DNA from: Isoetes taiwanensis
Taxonomy: Eukaryota > Streptophyta > Lycopodiopsida > Isoetales > Isoetaceae
DNA length: 64,000 nt
NCBI GenBank assembly: GCA_021234155.1
Contig: JAJEKV010000049.1
Location: 5,387,001 to 5,451,000, forward strand
Direction: 5' to 3'
Position 1 is the first letter of the stretch, and the number at the start of each line of letters is the position of its first letter. The notes below the pieces were generated by a model. It ran no database searches. It worked only from the letters and a program-made list of their open reading frames with translations, and was not told the origin of the DNA. Shown piece by piece: positions 1-12,845 of this stretch. The position numbers were made by a program, and so were the translations under genes.

Positions 1-3000
1 AATTCTATGCTTGTAATCTTGCATACGATTTGCTTGGGTTATCTACACGACGGGAAGTAGCAAAGCCATGACAAAGAAGGGTTGCCATTGTAGTTTTGCA
101 CTCATATCCACTAATGTGTATCAATCAGGCATATCCGCCTTGCAAAGAGAGATTGATTGTGCCAAAGTGCACCGTAATGGCAGTAACCCCTCCGATGCCC
201 GCTTCCCGCAATATGAGAACCGAGTAGTGCTAGTATCCTGGCAAGTTGGGTAGCCTCAGACGCATGCTTCCATATTTCCATGAGAAAGATGAGATTCATA
301 TCCGCAAAGAACCTAATTGAGACTATCTCCTTTTGCTATTGATAGCTCCCGCCAGCCTAAGAGACTATATGAAGGCACAATTTTATTTGTCGGGCGGAGA
401 TGCCGCCAGATCAAAGGGTAGCAAGAAAAGAGGGCGTAAGTAGATGTAGCCAAATGCAAAAGATGCTTACATACGAAAGCAACAACGATAAGGCAACCGA
501 GTCGACTGGGTCAGAGGGCAAAGCAAAGACATGGTCGGTTTATTAGGTCCTGTAAGAGCCCTCCCGAGGGTTCGCAGATTTGCGCAGCCTTTAGGCGAAG
601 AAGATCTGTGATCTTGCCTCAACAACAAGCCTATAGCTCCCTTTGTTGGCGATGCTCCTTACTTTTGGCGTGAAGTCTTCTTGTTGTCGCGAGTCGTGAT
701 CTCGCGTTCAACCCTCTGTGGTTGTCCCCTTCACCGCTTACCGGCACAATATGGCTGCCCGCCTTGTGCATCGCTGATTGTGAATGTAAAACACGCAGAG
801 CGGTCGGAGTGTTGAGCGGCATGTTGACTCACCTTTATAATATGCATTGGAATATGGAACGCCATACATGCGAGGACCGGCGGTTTGAGTTCATTGATGA
901 GGTTCTCTCTCTTCTTCCTCTTTTAGTCCACATACCACCACCACATTATAGCTTCTATGTCTTAGCTCGGGGCTCTTTATCATTGACCAACCCGGCGAGG
1001 CATCATGTCCGCTCAAGGGTATGGGCCGTGCCATACAATGGGGGTTGTGGTGGCATGGATTGGCCCGGCGGTGCAATAGTTGGCGGTCAGGCCGATATCA
1101 TGCGTGCTTTTGGGACATGCGGGATTGGTGAGTGCGTGGAGTGGCCTCTCCTTCCGGAAATTGGGAGCTCTATCTTTGTTATCGTTGTTGAATAGCCCTT
1201 ACCCCCGTGATGCGAGACCCAAGCTCTTTTGGAGCATGTCTTGCAGCGAGATCGCACAAATATTGTCGCAAACTTTATTCATGAGCTTTTGCATGGAGGC
1301 CTTTGCTAAATAAGCTGCTCGCATTTCATGACCCTCGTGCCTCTCTATCCTCCGCGTAGAAGCCTTATGTTCTAATTCTGAAATTTGAATGAAGGATGTC
1401 TCCTCGCTTTTAGTTACCAAATTTATCATCGAGTTGTTGGTTTTCTAAAAAGAATTGGCAAGAGTCCTTTCATCAAAATGGCAAATTCTTTGGATTTACA
1501 ATAGAAAGTAAAGTCCTAGCAAGTTCGGCCATGATATTCTAAGCGAGGTGCATCCGGACTACCCGCGTCGTCGAATCTGTCAATCCTATGGCCCCAAACT
1601 CTATATTGGACTCACAGGCACTTCTCGTTTTGCTTAAGCTCATTTTATGATTAGGAATGACTATGATTTTTGAGATGTCAATCCACGAGTTGAATAAGGT
1701 TTTTGATGGTATATGAACCTCTATACGGCTTAAGGTTTTAGAATATAAAATCGGGAGCTCGAACCTTACCAAAATAATTCAATGTCTTAATAAGACTACT
1801 TTAACCAATCTAACCAATTGAGCTAACGTGACTATTTTTATCTTAAATCTATGTTTTTTTAAAACAACCCATTGAATTGTTTAGATATGGTCTATGGTTT
1901 AGGAAATATATCCATATCAAAACAGAACCCCCTGTTGTTTTTATATTAGTGTACTCGGTATCTTACACTGCATGCATCATTACCTAATTGCATTTCATTT
2001 GCATTTATAGACTCCAAGCCGGGTTACTATCTCATTTAACTATCTACTTTTTAACTTTTTTTGGTCTTAAATCATCTACCGGATAATCATACTAATGGCA
2101 TAATGGAAACATTAAAATATACTCGGACATAAGATTCAGACATTTCCAAGTGATGTGACTTTGCAGTTAATGTGATTGACAAATAATGTAAGATGAAGCA
2201 ACTAGATCCACTAATATAGACCTCCATAGATCAACTCCTTGTTTTGGAGGTTTGGAAAATCCTTCTTGCATTTCTCCACGCATGTGGATGAGAGATACAA
2301 TCCATTTGTCTTTCCATCTCATCTTTGTGGTTTTCTCATGGAATTATCTCCCGGGTCCTTTCAAGATCCACAACTAAAACTTGCTCCTTCTTTTTCCTTA
2401 CGTGATGTGCCAACTATTGGAGGTCTACATTTTTTCTTTGGAGCAAAGGCATCAGTAATTGGAGGAGCTTTAAGGACATTAATACTAGCAAACTGAGTTG
2501 AGAGATGAGTAGATTGAGTTGAGAGATGAACCAAACCCAGGGGCATAGAAGAAACTCCAGCAAATGAAGTCTTAGGAGCGTGACATCATCGAAGCATGAA
2601 GCGGAGGTCCATGATTGATGTTGAAACCGGAATGGCGATAGCCGAATGACTTCTAGCAATGGATGCCGGAATGGTAGGATCCATCAACAATGAAGTAAAA
2701 ATTTGGTACAATTTGACCAATTCCAGTTGTTATAGCAAAGGGAAAAATCCAGGACCGATGAGGTTTGTAATTCAAGCTTCGAGGGAATGTAAGAAGCCCG
2801 TGCATGTGCCGTGGACTGTGGGATGACACAAACTCCAGGTTCTGGAAATTTCCATGGAGAATGATCTTATTGCAATCTTCGACAAACAAACTTGCTAATC
2901 CAACATTCCATCAATAGCCAGCCAAAATATACATGATTTTCTTGGTGCTGAGGTGGATGTTTCTTGTTTGATTTTTTTCATTGTACCGCAATATTGCACG

Positions 3001-4770
3001 GTAGGGAAAAATACAATGGGAACAATAAATTTTATGCCACGCCACATCTACAGATCTCCAATGGAAAGATGCATAAAATGCCATCCATGACATTATTCTC
3101 ATGGCATGTTGCATAGGAATGAATCCTCTGGCTGTGAAACATTTTCATTGACTACTTTAACTTCATATTCTCCCTCCCTCTCATTCAAGTTTTGCTTTTG
3201 TCTTGTTGTAGTCTCATTGTCCTTGATATTCTAACATGTCCCTCAATAAAGCTATCAACCAATGCACGGTATGGGAATTAGATTCAATTCCTTTTAACAT
3301 CAACTCAATAAAGTGGACAATCTTTGAACCATGAAATGGATATCTATAAAAAAGGGCTATTTAGTATTCTAGTATCCCTAATTTCACCGATTTGTACAAA
3401 TGGATAAGGTGCCATAAGCAAATGCCGGTGTTGCCTTCTCTTGGGAATCCAATCCATAGAATTAGCGGCACAACAACTCCAAAAGGGATCCTATGACTAT
3501 AAGCAAAACCGCTCAGGCTCCTCCAAAGACCTTGGTATCCACGATTCTTTGGGTTTTGGTATGTCAGGATTAGCCTAAAATAGCCGACATGTGGGAAGGC
3601 ATTACAAAGTTTGGGACTTAAAGAAAGAAAATTCGATTCAAATCCGGTGCCTTCCCTACGAGATGTATTATCTGATTCGAGCCCAATGAAGCGGGTCTAG
3701 AGATGCGAATCGTAGTCTGGCCAAACCAAAGCAGTCGCATCCCCACCCTCCACCAGGGCTCTCATGGAATCCACACCGCCTAGTCCGGCCCCTCGGGTCC
3801 CCTCAAATCCCAAAGTCCATGGTCATGGACAAAGAATATGCTACAATATTCTTAAATCGGTGGTCCTCTATTTGTCTTGCCCCACACTCCCCTACTGGCA
3901 ACCCAAAAACTACTTTCCAAAAAAGGCAACCCCTAGCATCTTGTTTTTTTTCTCTTAGGTGGTCATTATTTTCTATTATGTTCCCTCGAACAATATTATG
4001 CTCCAATACAACAATGTCAAGCGTTTTTGCTCTAAGTTTTAGGGTTTAGAGATTCGTCTGAGATGATCAGACTTCGCTGTATTCATCCATTTTGCCAAGA
4101 CATGGAGTTCCACAACCCACATTTTTTCGCAATCCGCTCCGTGACTTGCCAGCAACATTATAGAGGGATGAGGTAACCACAAACACATCTTGTGGATATA
4201 CATTTCGTGCTTCCTTTCTCAAATAAAAGCACGAGCTTTATGATCGAACTAGACAATCATCGGCACACTGGAGCCAAGGAAAATTTCAGGCATTTGTTAT
4301 GTTTGGACTAGTGTCTGAGGTTGAACAACCATTGAGAATAAAATGACAATTCTTCTTTATTATTGATTAGATCTTGCCAGTTATACCACCAGCATTAGTC
4401 GCACTTGGGAGGGGAGTGACTTCACCAGTTCAACTGAAAAACCTTTTGATTTTACCTGGGTTTTATTTATACAAGATAATGCAACTGGAATAGCGGCCTT
4501 GAACAGGCCATATGAGAATAATGCGCTCACAGTTTCAATGGTAGCAGCTATCAAAGACCAATTCATCAATGTAGTTAACCACGTGAATGTCATGGTCTGA
4601 ATTTCATCTTACTATGTTTTGTTTAACAACGATTTGTCTGGTTAAATCCTGCATGGCCCTTCTAGATATTTACGGATTTTTCAGCTGCACAGCCAGTTTG
4701 TTTGTTGTTGTTTCTCTTTTTCTGTTGGTTAAGCATCAACAGAGGACATTGCTGGTATTGTTTTTTCGGC
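1..4770. other. Intergenic, repeat-derived sequence with no supported gene
   Basis: I see no recognisable protein over this stretch. The longest open frame (722-1195, +) has no family resemblance and no flanking splice or promoter signals. The only explainable part is a dispersed repeat with a tRNA-like head at about 1530-1960, listed separately. The segment is AT-rich with scattered short GC-richer patches, as expected of decayed transposon DNA. Confidence 0.5.
1530..1960 (-). repeat. Dispersed repeat with tRNA-like (SINE-type) head, copy 1
   Basis: On the minus strand, just below 1830, the sequence reads TTAGCTCAATTGGTTAG (an excellent RNA polymerase III A box), followed about 60 bases later by GGTTCGAGC (B box). 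The body below it down to about 1530 and a flank up to about 1960 both match the tandem copies near 24.73-25.47 kb. That includes the shared phrase CCCCCTGTT at the upper edge. The tRNA-like promoter argues for a SINE or a SINE-containing non-autonomous element. Homology beyond the head means the true family may be longer than the SINE part. This copy is more diverged than the two at 25 kb. Confidence 0.6.
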
Positions 4771-4774
4771 ACAG

Positions 4775-7260
4775 GGTTGTTGATTGGCTGAATTCTGCTA
4801 TTGATGCAGATCGAGCGGCTCATGGAGCAATACAAGAAATGGGACAATAAAAAGGATGTGCACCTTGTGCTGCTAAAGTATAGTCTCTATGTACTTATTA
4901 TCTTTCAAAAGATTGTGACTACTATGAACGTTTTCTGTTAAAAATTATCTCAACACCTAAGCAGACAATGAATGTGAAATGTTATGGAAAGTAGTTCTTA
5001 GCCTCTGTCTCATTAAGCATAGAGAAATACAACTGCCAAAAAAACACGAGAAGTCCTGGGCTCAGTAGTATCAGCTGCTACAAAAACTATTCTACTAATG
5101 AAGGTAAAAAATACGGTAGATAACTGGTGGAAGTTGTGTAGTCGCGGTTTATCCTTTATTTTTCACAAAATACGATGGCATCCATTTACTTGGTTTTTTT
5201 CTTCTGTGTTGAGTAGGGTCCTGGAAATGCTTTCTGCACAGGTGTGATTTCTCATGCATTGATCGTTGGAAGAGACAAGGTACAAACCCATGGCATGAGC
5301 TTCTTTAGTAGTGATATGGACATGCAAGTTAACAATAGTTATGACTTCTTGCAGAATCCCATTCAAGAGCATATGACCTCTTTACCAAGCAGTATTTGTT
5401 AAACTTACATTCTTAGTTCATATAAAAGCCCCATGTAAGCCTTGTAGGTTCCTACTATTTGGAATTACAGTTAACAAGATTGGTTTATGCAGATTGCCTT
5501 AATGGATGGATTGATTTATAATGGGGTAGCTTCTCACTTCACAGCTCTTTTAGAGTTGTATGGGAGAAATGTGTAAAATGCCTTCTAATGCTGTTCCGCT
5601 TTCAATTTTCTGCACTTGTTTTCCTTCTATTCCATTTTGTCGGAGTTAAAACTGTTTTGGGACATATTCTCTCTAATGCTTGTTGAAGGAACAAAGATTT
5701 TGACATTGTGGCTCATGTCCTTGTGTGATTGCCTCCATAATGCTAACTTGAAGACTAATATTATCCTTTAACAACTAACAAGGAAATTTCGATTAGCAGT
5801 TCTTTGCTATCCCTGCAGTTGCTGGGTTTTCATCCAGATGCAGGGCTTCACACTACTTTCTGGCCTTCCTGGTTTCATTGGTGAGTTTGCGCCTTCTGGT
5901 TTTTTTATTGGTGGGTTTGCCTTTGTGCTGGCCCTCGACTTTTCCCTCATTGACAAGTATCTTATTTTACGTATCATATGGTAGGTGAGTACTTAGCCCT
6001 CACTGGTGAACGTTTGATGCTGCTGAGATGCTTCATTACAAGCTGGCGACACACTTTGTTCCTAGTCATGTATGTTCTAGTTCATTTCATTGTTTTTGTA
6101 ACTCCTGTTTTGGGGTTACTGTATTTATAAAGGTTATTGGGAGGTTGTGTTGGACAACTAAAAATTTGCATTAATACTTGCAGAGACTATCCCTTTCGAG
6201 GCGACTTGAACTTTGGAGATCAATTTCCACGATCCTCCATATTTTGATGTTATCGCAATGCTATTTGTTGTTGAATATACTGATTATGTAAGACCAGGAG
6301 CAATAGCATCGTAGAAGATAAATGATGATATATGCATTTAAACTTGTTGATGTGGTCCTCTATACTATGTGTCTTACAACATAGTAAAAAGTGTATTTTC
6401 AGGCATAAACTCTAGATCTTGTTGCAAACCATGTAAATCACTTCTAAATTTGATAATTGTTCCAGGGGCCCCATGATTGACAAGTGTTTTTCAAAGGAAA
6501 CTGTTGAAGATATCTTAGCTTGCTTTTAAGGAAAAAAAAGGAAATAGATGTAGCCCTTTAAGTTTGCGATATGGCATTTCACTTAACTTACTGAGCAAAA
6601 ATGTTGCTTTAATTGTAGGAGGATGAATTGGAACTTCGCCACAAAAGGAATGGATTCAGAGAACAATAAATTGTATATCTAAGGCATCACCCTATAAGCC
6701 TTAAAAGGTTGCATTAACTCCTGTGGGGTATGTCAAAACATGGTATGAGACCTCTCTTGAAACAAAAAATCATGGTGACAATGTTGTTTCTTCCATTTTG
6801 GGTTAGCATGGGCAGACAATCTCTTCTTAGTGATTCTTTTTGTACGTGAATACTGCATAACTACTCATGCAGTATTGGGGATGTCTCTTGGAGATTTATA
6901 CTGAGGGTAAAGTTCACCTTCCATTCTGTATACATAAAAAGTAGATTGGCATCCTCAACTAATTTGTATTAATCAGGGATATCGAGCTTTTTGCATTGCA
7001 ACATGACAGAAAACCTCAGGTAATGTTGATGGCCCCATAAACTATCTAATAGTTGGGTAATGTTTCCTGCAAAATTTCATGCTCTTAAATTGCAGAGATT
7101 TTCTGACAAAGAACCTGCTGGATGAATTTTGTGTAGTGGGATCCTTCCAAACATTGGCAAAGGTGACAAATGCAATGGTTGATAAATACTTGACTCAATT
7201 ACAAGAGGAGGATGGGAAGATTGTTCTTCAATATAACTTTGCATATATAACACATATTTC
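4775..7260 (+). pseudogene. CHY1: 3-hydroxyisobutyryl-CoA hydrolase-like pseudogene (enoyl-CoA hydratase/isomerase family)
   Basis: Consecutive exon-like blocks with splice-like borders match plant CHY1-type enzymes, which hydrolyse 3-hydroxyisobutyryl-CoA in peroxisomal or mitochondrial valine catabolism. In order: IERLMEQYKKWDNKKDVHLV (4810-4878); GPGNAFCTG, matching the family's GxGRAFCAG oxyanion-hole region (5218-5245); IALMDGLIYNG (about 5495); GFHPDAG (about 5825); GEYLALTGE (about 5995); IDKCFSKETVEDILAC (about 6478); EWIQ and SKASP (about 6640); and the C-terminal TLAKVTNAMVDKYL (about 7155-7195). The introns are kept, so this is not a processed copy. Frame changes are needed inside several exons: after IALMDG, after GFHPDAG (where LSGLPGFIG continues in another frame) and after LTGER. 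Stops are also present, so it is very probably dead. No convincing N-terminal exon was found upstream. Confidence 0.8.
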
Positions 7261-7344
7261 TGAGTTGGCATATTTAACAAGGGGTCTGAAGATTTTAGCA
7301 GAGGAATGGGGGCTTGTTTCAAAGGCAGAAAAATGACATTATGC

Positions 7345-8600
7345 ATACGTTACAAATTGAGAAAGATGCATGCCCATAAAATGTGTGGGGTTATCCTATT
7401 CTTTGAGAGCCAGGTCCTGATTCTGCTAGGGGATTTTCAGATTTCAGTTGGATGGAGGAAAAAGACGCGCGTTATAACGTGACGCCTATTTTTGTGCACG
7501 GCGTCAACTGTGAGTTTATAGGCCATTGTTAAACACAAAAAGCAATGCATAACAAAAGTATTTCCCTAGGAGTATTTTTTCCTCTGCTAATTTGTGTTCC
7601 TTATTTTATGTAAATTGTTATATTGCAAGCATTTCTTGTTTTAATCCTTAATATCGGTGTAGCCTCTCCATGCCCTAAAAAGTAATGCTCGCATGAGGCA
7701 TGTGCTTTATGCTTGACAATTGAAATAAATTAAAAATTCTTTACGACATAAAAAATGACCATGAAAAGTGATTTTTTTGCAACATCCAATCGAATCATAC
7801 ACATGCCAATCACTTATATAATTTCCACAATTAGATTCTAGCTACCACATTTAGTTTACGAAAAATGTTCCATTTTTTGGCACTTCCGTGGCAAGTTTTT
7901 AACGTATGACACAGAATCAATGACTATTATTTAGGTCTCTTTGACATTTTTGGGCAAACAAAACATATTTTCAAAGTTGTCATTGTGTTATTGGCATCGA
8001 TGGATCAATTATAAAAAGCGTATGTTTTGAATACTAAAATATCGATTGATAACCATAACCATCAATAAAAGCTAAAGAATAAACCATCTATTAGGTAGTA
8101 GCCAGCAATTACTCAGACAACACATCTGCACCTTTTTTCCATATCGAAGAAACCCCTTTAACAGCTTTTATCCGATATCTTTCACCTGAGGGAATTTCAA
8201 TGGTACCAAAATGGGGTACATAGAAAGAACCACAGGTTCCAAGAAATACAAATGAACAAAGAAACGAAATAATAGTAAATAAAAAAGGACCAAAGCATTG
8301 AGCGGTTTAAAGCTTCAACTACAATGCATGACCAAAAACCTGACTTCATTGCTAGAAATCATTAGTTTCTTTGCTAAAAAACCATTATCTTGTTGCTAAT
8401 TATATTAGTTGCTTTTCGCACCATCTATCTCGCAAAATGCAAAAAACATTAACATTCATTAAAATACATCACCAAATCAATTTGCAAAGAACCATAAGTG
8501 CTTTGACAGACTATATTTTCCATTTTTAGGAAGCTTCAAAAAATATAAATATCTATTCCCATTGTTCTTATGCAAACAGAAAGAAGAAAATGGTGTTATT
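7345..8600. other. Intergenic, no gene seen
   Basis: AT-rich DNA following the CHY1-like pseudogene. Open frames are short and stop-rich on both strands. I see no repeat array, transposon protein or RNA gene here. Confidence 0.5.
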
Positions 8601-9295
8601 CAAATGTCTCGGACTTGATGTTTAACATAACTTAATTTTTTTACAACTTCTAGAGAATGGTAATGGTTTCTTTAAACATTCTAACGACAATAAATCCTTT
8701 GCCGCTTCTACTTCATATGGAATTTCTTCAAAAAGCTTTCTATGGGTGTTAGCATCAACAAAGCGAGGAAAAATCCCTAAACAAAATATGGTCTTGCATG
8801 AAATCCACTTAGAATAACCCCGACTTTTCAATATCATTCGCGGATTCTACATGTCCCAAACAATGTTGTCCAAGCGGATACACCAGTTTTGGTGGCATTT
8901 GAAGAACTAATACCTCTGCCTCTTTGACCATTCTATACTCAACCAAAAGCATGTCAATAATGCAATTGAAATGCTCAACTATAGGCACTACTACATGAAA
9001 TCCTTCATGGAAAATAATATATGACAACCTTCATTTAATAGACCAAGATGTCTATATGCATAAAACAAATTCGTCAAGTTGAATGCCCTAAGTTGCACTT
9101 GTTGGTGCATATAAAGAACTTGATTTCCACATCCATGCCGGCATGTCCTACAATCATGGTAGCCCATAAACCGCATGCCTAAGAGGCATCTTGTCAAATA
9201 TTTTGTGGGCATCCTCAAGCTTTCCACTTTTTTAGCATACAAATTAATAAGAGCAGCTTTTACAACAACATCCAACTTCAAAGCCACAACCCTAG
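8600..9295 (-). pseudogene. Degenerate PLS-class pentatricopeptide repeat gene fragment
   Basis: Minus-strand translation in shifting frames gives a typical run of plant PPR motifs. DVVVKAALINLYAK (near 9270) matches the 'L' motif DVxVxxALIxxYAK. It is followed by CRHGCGNQVLYMHQQVQLRA, then AYRHLGLLNEGCHILFSMKD (like the S motif SACSHAGLVDEG), then VVPIVEHFNCIIDML (like the next P motif ITPxxEHYxCxIDLLG) and EAEVLVLQMP. The last block (8640-8800) contains YSKWIS and NTHRKLFEEIPYE, positioned like the E-domain GWSWIE and SHPxxxEIYxxL. Such proteins normally act in organelle RNA processing or editing. Missing bases between motifs and stops indicate a pseudogene; only the C-terminal third remains. 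Confidence 0.72.
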
Positions 9296-9299
9296 ATTA

Positions 9300-10400
9300 G
9301 GTTGTAAATCCAATATCCTTCACTAGTGATGTGTTACTAGTGTGCAGGCAAAACAAAACTCTAGCATTATTCACAAACTTTCTTTTGATTTAAAATTCAC
9401 GAAAATAAAACCACATTGTTCACCGATTTTCTTTTGATTTAACACTCATGAAAGGAAATATGCCACATGGCACAACATCGATTAGCCCTATGGCCAAAAA
9501 TTTCATTTACTTGACATTTACATGTTTTTAATAGAAGTAGAAACATCACTATATGCACGCTTTACATCCCTACTCACGATCATCTGCACAAGGGCGTTTT
9601 ACATCTAGTAAAAGTGCCCGACCCAATCACCTTCTTTTGGCATCAACATCTAATCATGGTTGCTAAAAGTTGCTAGCTTTCAGATATTTTGTTTGGGAGC
9701 TTTTGTTCGTGACCTAAGCTAAAAACAAAATACGGAACACATTTGTACTATATAGGTAGAATTTTGAAGCTTGTAAAGTTGTAAACCAGTGGTGCCTTGC
9801 CATCTACACGGCTCGAAGTCTCTTGCTTCTTTCACCTTTGCCCATTCTTTCTTCGACTTGATTTAGAATATGGCGTATATATGGCTTAATATGGCGTTTG
9901 AGAAACACTTAGAGACACTCAAGGAAAGAGAAGTAACTAAAAAAAAAAAACATCCAAGAAACTTTAGTTTCAAATAAGAAGATTTTTATTTTATTTTATT
10001 TTTTTATACTTACAGTAAATACACGCAGTTATATATTGCACATGAAGCGTTAAATTTAAACACTCCAATATGCCAAATCTAAAAATCTTTTACTTGGGCC
10101 ATCTCCCGATGGAACTTTTGGTAGTTTTAGTCAATTCAAGTATCCTCACAATCGTAATGAAATCATTTCGATTCAAGCTTCCAAAATAATCAACCTCAAG
10201 AGCAACCTGATCTTTTTCTCGCCTAAATCTAACCTTTTCATCTTTCGTTTCTCCTCTATTCTTCCTTTGTGAAATAATCCTTATTTCATATACTAAGATT
10301 AACCTAACATATTATGAAGAAAAGGATTTTCTACTTTAATGTTCACTACAAGCTATTTGACCTAACTAATTAGGGCATGGGCCCTGCTCTTATATCTATT
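9300..10400. other. Intergenic, no gene seen
   Basis: AT-rich sequence with an A10 and T-rich patches near 9.95-10.0 kb. I could not support any coding region, RNA gene or element here. Confidence 0.45.
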
Positions 10401-10409
10401 AAGATCATT

Positions 10410-11950
10410 TTTCTGATACCATTTTGGTGCCTCAGGCATATATATGATGCTCTCATCAGATATATATGAGAAACTTTTCCCAAAGAACACTATCAACGAA
10501 AAGATCCTCCGTCCGATTCGACCACTTTTGATGGCCAACCCTCCAAACGAAAAGACATAGAGGTGTCATTTGCCACATTCTCCTCGGGGATATCCTAAAA
10601 TCATGGAAGCGTGTATACATATTAGCACCGGCAAATAATACATAATCATATGCCACCTTGAAGGGTGGCCAATCCATATAGATAAGCTTGCGTTGTTTGT
10701 TTTGTTGCTTAAGGGTTTCTTTTTAATGCGATTTTGCTATGGAAGGATGAGTGTACATGCGGCGGTTCTCAAGATTCGGCTATGGAAAAGCATTGGGGCT
10801 ATATCCAAAATACAAGCTCTTCCCCTTGTTTTACCGAGCTCCCTTGTTTTTACACTAAGCTCTCCCGTTTGGCTATGGCCCCAAGTGTTTTCTTTGGTAC
10901 TCCGCCATGCATGGCGATTCGCAGAGCATTCAAGCTTCCCTTTTTGCATGCCATAGCCAATTCCGACTAGTCACATACGCCACAACATAATTATCGAAGT
11001 TCATTTTGATTTCGATGCCATATAGAAATCACCTAATTAGATCTATATTGTTCTTGCATAGGCTATTACGGGGCCATTGGGAAGTGCTGCCCCAAACTTT
11101 GGTGGACGCTTCCTTTACTAAATATCGGGCGGCGGCACACTCCGCAGAAATCCCCGGGTCCCTTGATCGACGGGCCTTCTGTTTATCCCGCACTGGGGTG
11201 ACCTTTTAGTGCTTGGGGGAAGGGGACACTTAAGGTGTCTTATGTGCCCCTTCCCCATGGGCTCCTATCACATGGGGCATAAACAACGCCGAACTAGCAA
11301 TACAACACATCATACTACTACTGAAGGGTAGCCCATCCACATATCTATATCCACAAAGAAGATAATCATATGCCATAAAACATGAGAACTCCTACCCTTG
11401 GCTCGACTCATAAGGGGGATGACCCACTCTCTAGGCCTCAAGATAGAGCGGCTGGAGTCATAACAATGGCGTGGCTGGCTATAGACAATGGCTAGGGTTG
11501 ACCACTCCATCGCCCCTCACAGTGCATACTTTTGTGAATGAGCTAGATCGGGACTCGGCATGGCTCTAGCCTTGGGACACGCAATCCCATGGCGGCACCC
11601 ATCGGGGCTTGCTCGGGTTGCATCTCCCGGTCGGCCGAGGCAGTGAAGGGTTGCATCTCCCCCTTCAGGGGTCTAGAGGTTCATGGGCGGCTAGAGAATC
11701 GTGGCGACACGATTCATACCCGACTTTAACCCCAAAGCGAGGAGCCAAGCCAACACTTGCAACTCCCACGAGAGGGAAGGCGACACCATTGCCCCGGAGG
11801 TGTGGGACCCATGCCCATCCCACACAAGGTGACCGACCATAGGCCTAGCCAGCTATGGGATCCCCCAAGTAGCCTTCCAAGAGGATCCCCATCCGTATTA
11901 CCTCTAGCCCCGTTGTGTATCACACTCACCCCGGTTTTGGTCCTTTGTTG
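10410..11950 (-). mobile_element. Diverged LTR and primer-binding site of a Ty3/gypsy element related to the 42.5-kb element
   Basis: Read on the minus strand, 11.95 to 11.3 kb follows the LTR of the 42.5-55.3 kb element in the same order. Shared pieces include GGGCTAGGCCT, GCATGGGTCC, GATTCTCTAG and the stretch around GGATGGAGTGGTCAACCC. At its far end (about 10,440 down to 10,410) comes an ATATATG...GAGGC end like the reference LTR, then TGGTATCAGA, matching the initiator tRNA-Met primer site. Because the primer site is kept, this is a truncated element rather than a clean solo LTR. I could not find internal coding sequence or the outer LTR start. Confidence 0.6.
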
Positions 11951-12120
11951 AAAACATCGGTTTTGGTAGGTCTACATGTCCTGTTTTCAAAGAATCCTAC
12001 ATGTGGATTTGTGAAGGTATGGTTTTGTTCGATAATGGTGTTCTTTTTCGGTGGACTAAAACATCCACTTGTTGTTTTGTAGTTTCTTCTATTGTGACAT
12101 GTCATTTTATAATACAATCC

Positions 12121-12600
12121 AAGAAAGAAAGAGTACTTGAATTTCTACATGTCTAATAATTCTATTGTCACATGTCTTTATAGATGTAGGAAAGAATATT
12201 TGATTCTCTACATGTCCTATACTTCCATTCACATGTCTTTATAGTAGTAGGACAGTACTTTTATTTGCTAAGGCATTGTAGGAAAGAATACATGAATTAA
12301 TTACATGTGTAATACTTCTATTGTCACATGTGTCTTTATAGAAGTCGGAAAGAATACTTGATTCTCTACATGTCATATGCTTCCATGTCACATGTCTTTT
12401 ATAGTAGTTTTTAAGTACTTTATTTGCTAAGGCATTGTAGGAAAGAATACATGAATTACGACATGTGTAATACTTCTATTCTCACATGTCTTTATAGAAG
12501 TAGGAAAGAGTACTTGATTCTCTACATGTCCTATCCTTCCATATCACGGGTCTTTATAGTGGTAGGACAGAGTACTTGATTTGCTACATGTGATGCACGT
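12121..12600. repeat. Tandem repeat, unit about 60 bp (CTACATGTC...GTAGGAAAGAATACTT)
   Basis: The phrases CACATGTCTTTATAG, GTAGGAAAG, TACTTGATT and CTACATGTC recur in order about eight times, with unit lengths around 60 bases and two alternating variants (one with TTTGCTAAGGCATTGTAGG). No coding potential. It ends immediately before the SINE at 12.63 kb, whose target duplication lies at the array edge. Confidence 0.75.
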
Positions 12601-12615
12601 GCACGATCACATGTT

Positions 12616-12631
12616 CTTATACTAGTATTCC
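12616..12631. repeat. Target-site duplication of the SINE, left copy
   Basis: CTTATACTAGTATTCC, identical to 12,765-12,780 on the other side of the SINE. Confidence 0.9.
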
Positions 12632-12764
12632 TTTTTTTGAAGGCATGGTTGGTGGGACTTGCACCCGTCTACGTCTCCCACCCAATGGTAGTCAGTGGGT
12701 TTTGAACCTTGGCGGGGATCACCCAAACCCAAGGCCTTACCACTAGACCACCATTGCGATGGGC
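12632..12764 (-). mobile_element. tRNA-derived SINE with perfect 16-bp target-site duplication
   Basis: On the minus strand the unit starts near 12,764 with GGCCCATCGCAATGG. It has an A box TGGTCTAGTGGTAAGG, a B-box-like GGTTCAAAACC about 30 bases further, a short unique body, and ends in A7 (T7 on the plus strand at 12,632). The 16-base sequence CTTATACTAGTATTCC lies immediately on both sides (12,616-12,631 and 12,765-12,780), identical in both copies. Pol III promoter, A tail and direct repeats together identify a LINE-mobilised SINE of about 133 bp. The intact duplication suggests a fairly recent insertion. Confidence 0.9.
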
Positions 12765-12780
12765 CTTATACTAGTATTCC
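12765..12780. repeat. Target-site duplication of the SINE, right copy
   Basis: CTTATACTAGTATTCC, identical to 12,616-12,631. Confidence 0.9.
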
Positions 12781-12845
12781 ATGTAACACAAGTTACTTCA
12801 ACTACTTCAATTACTTAACACCTATTTTTGCATAACGTGGGCACC

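Noticed and set aside
722-1195. Plus-strand 157-codon open frame near the left edge
   Set aside because: No recognised motif, no codon pattern or splice signals, and an overlapping antisense frame is equally open. Left as intergenic.
12650-12764. A functional tRNA gene on the minus strand
   Set aside because: A and B boxes are present, but the sequence cannot form a full cloverleaf and is flanked by an A tail and target duplications. It is a SINE.
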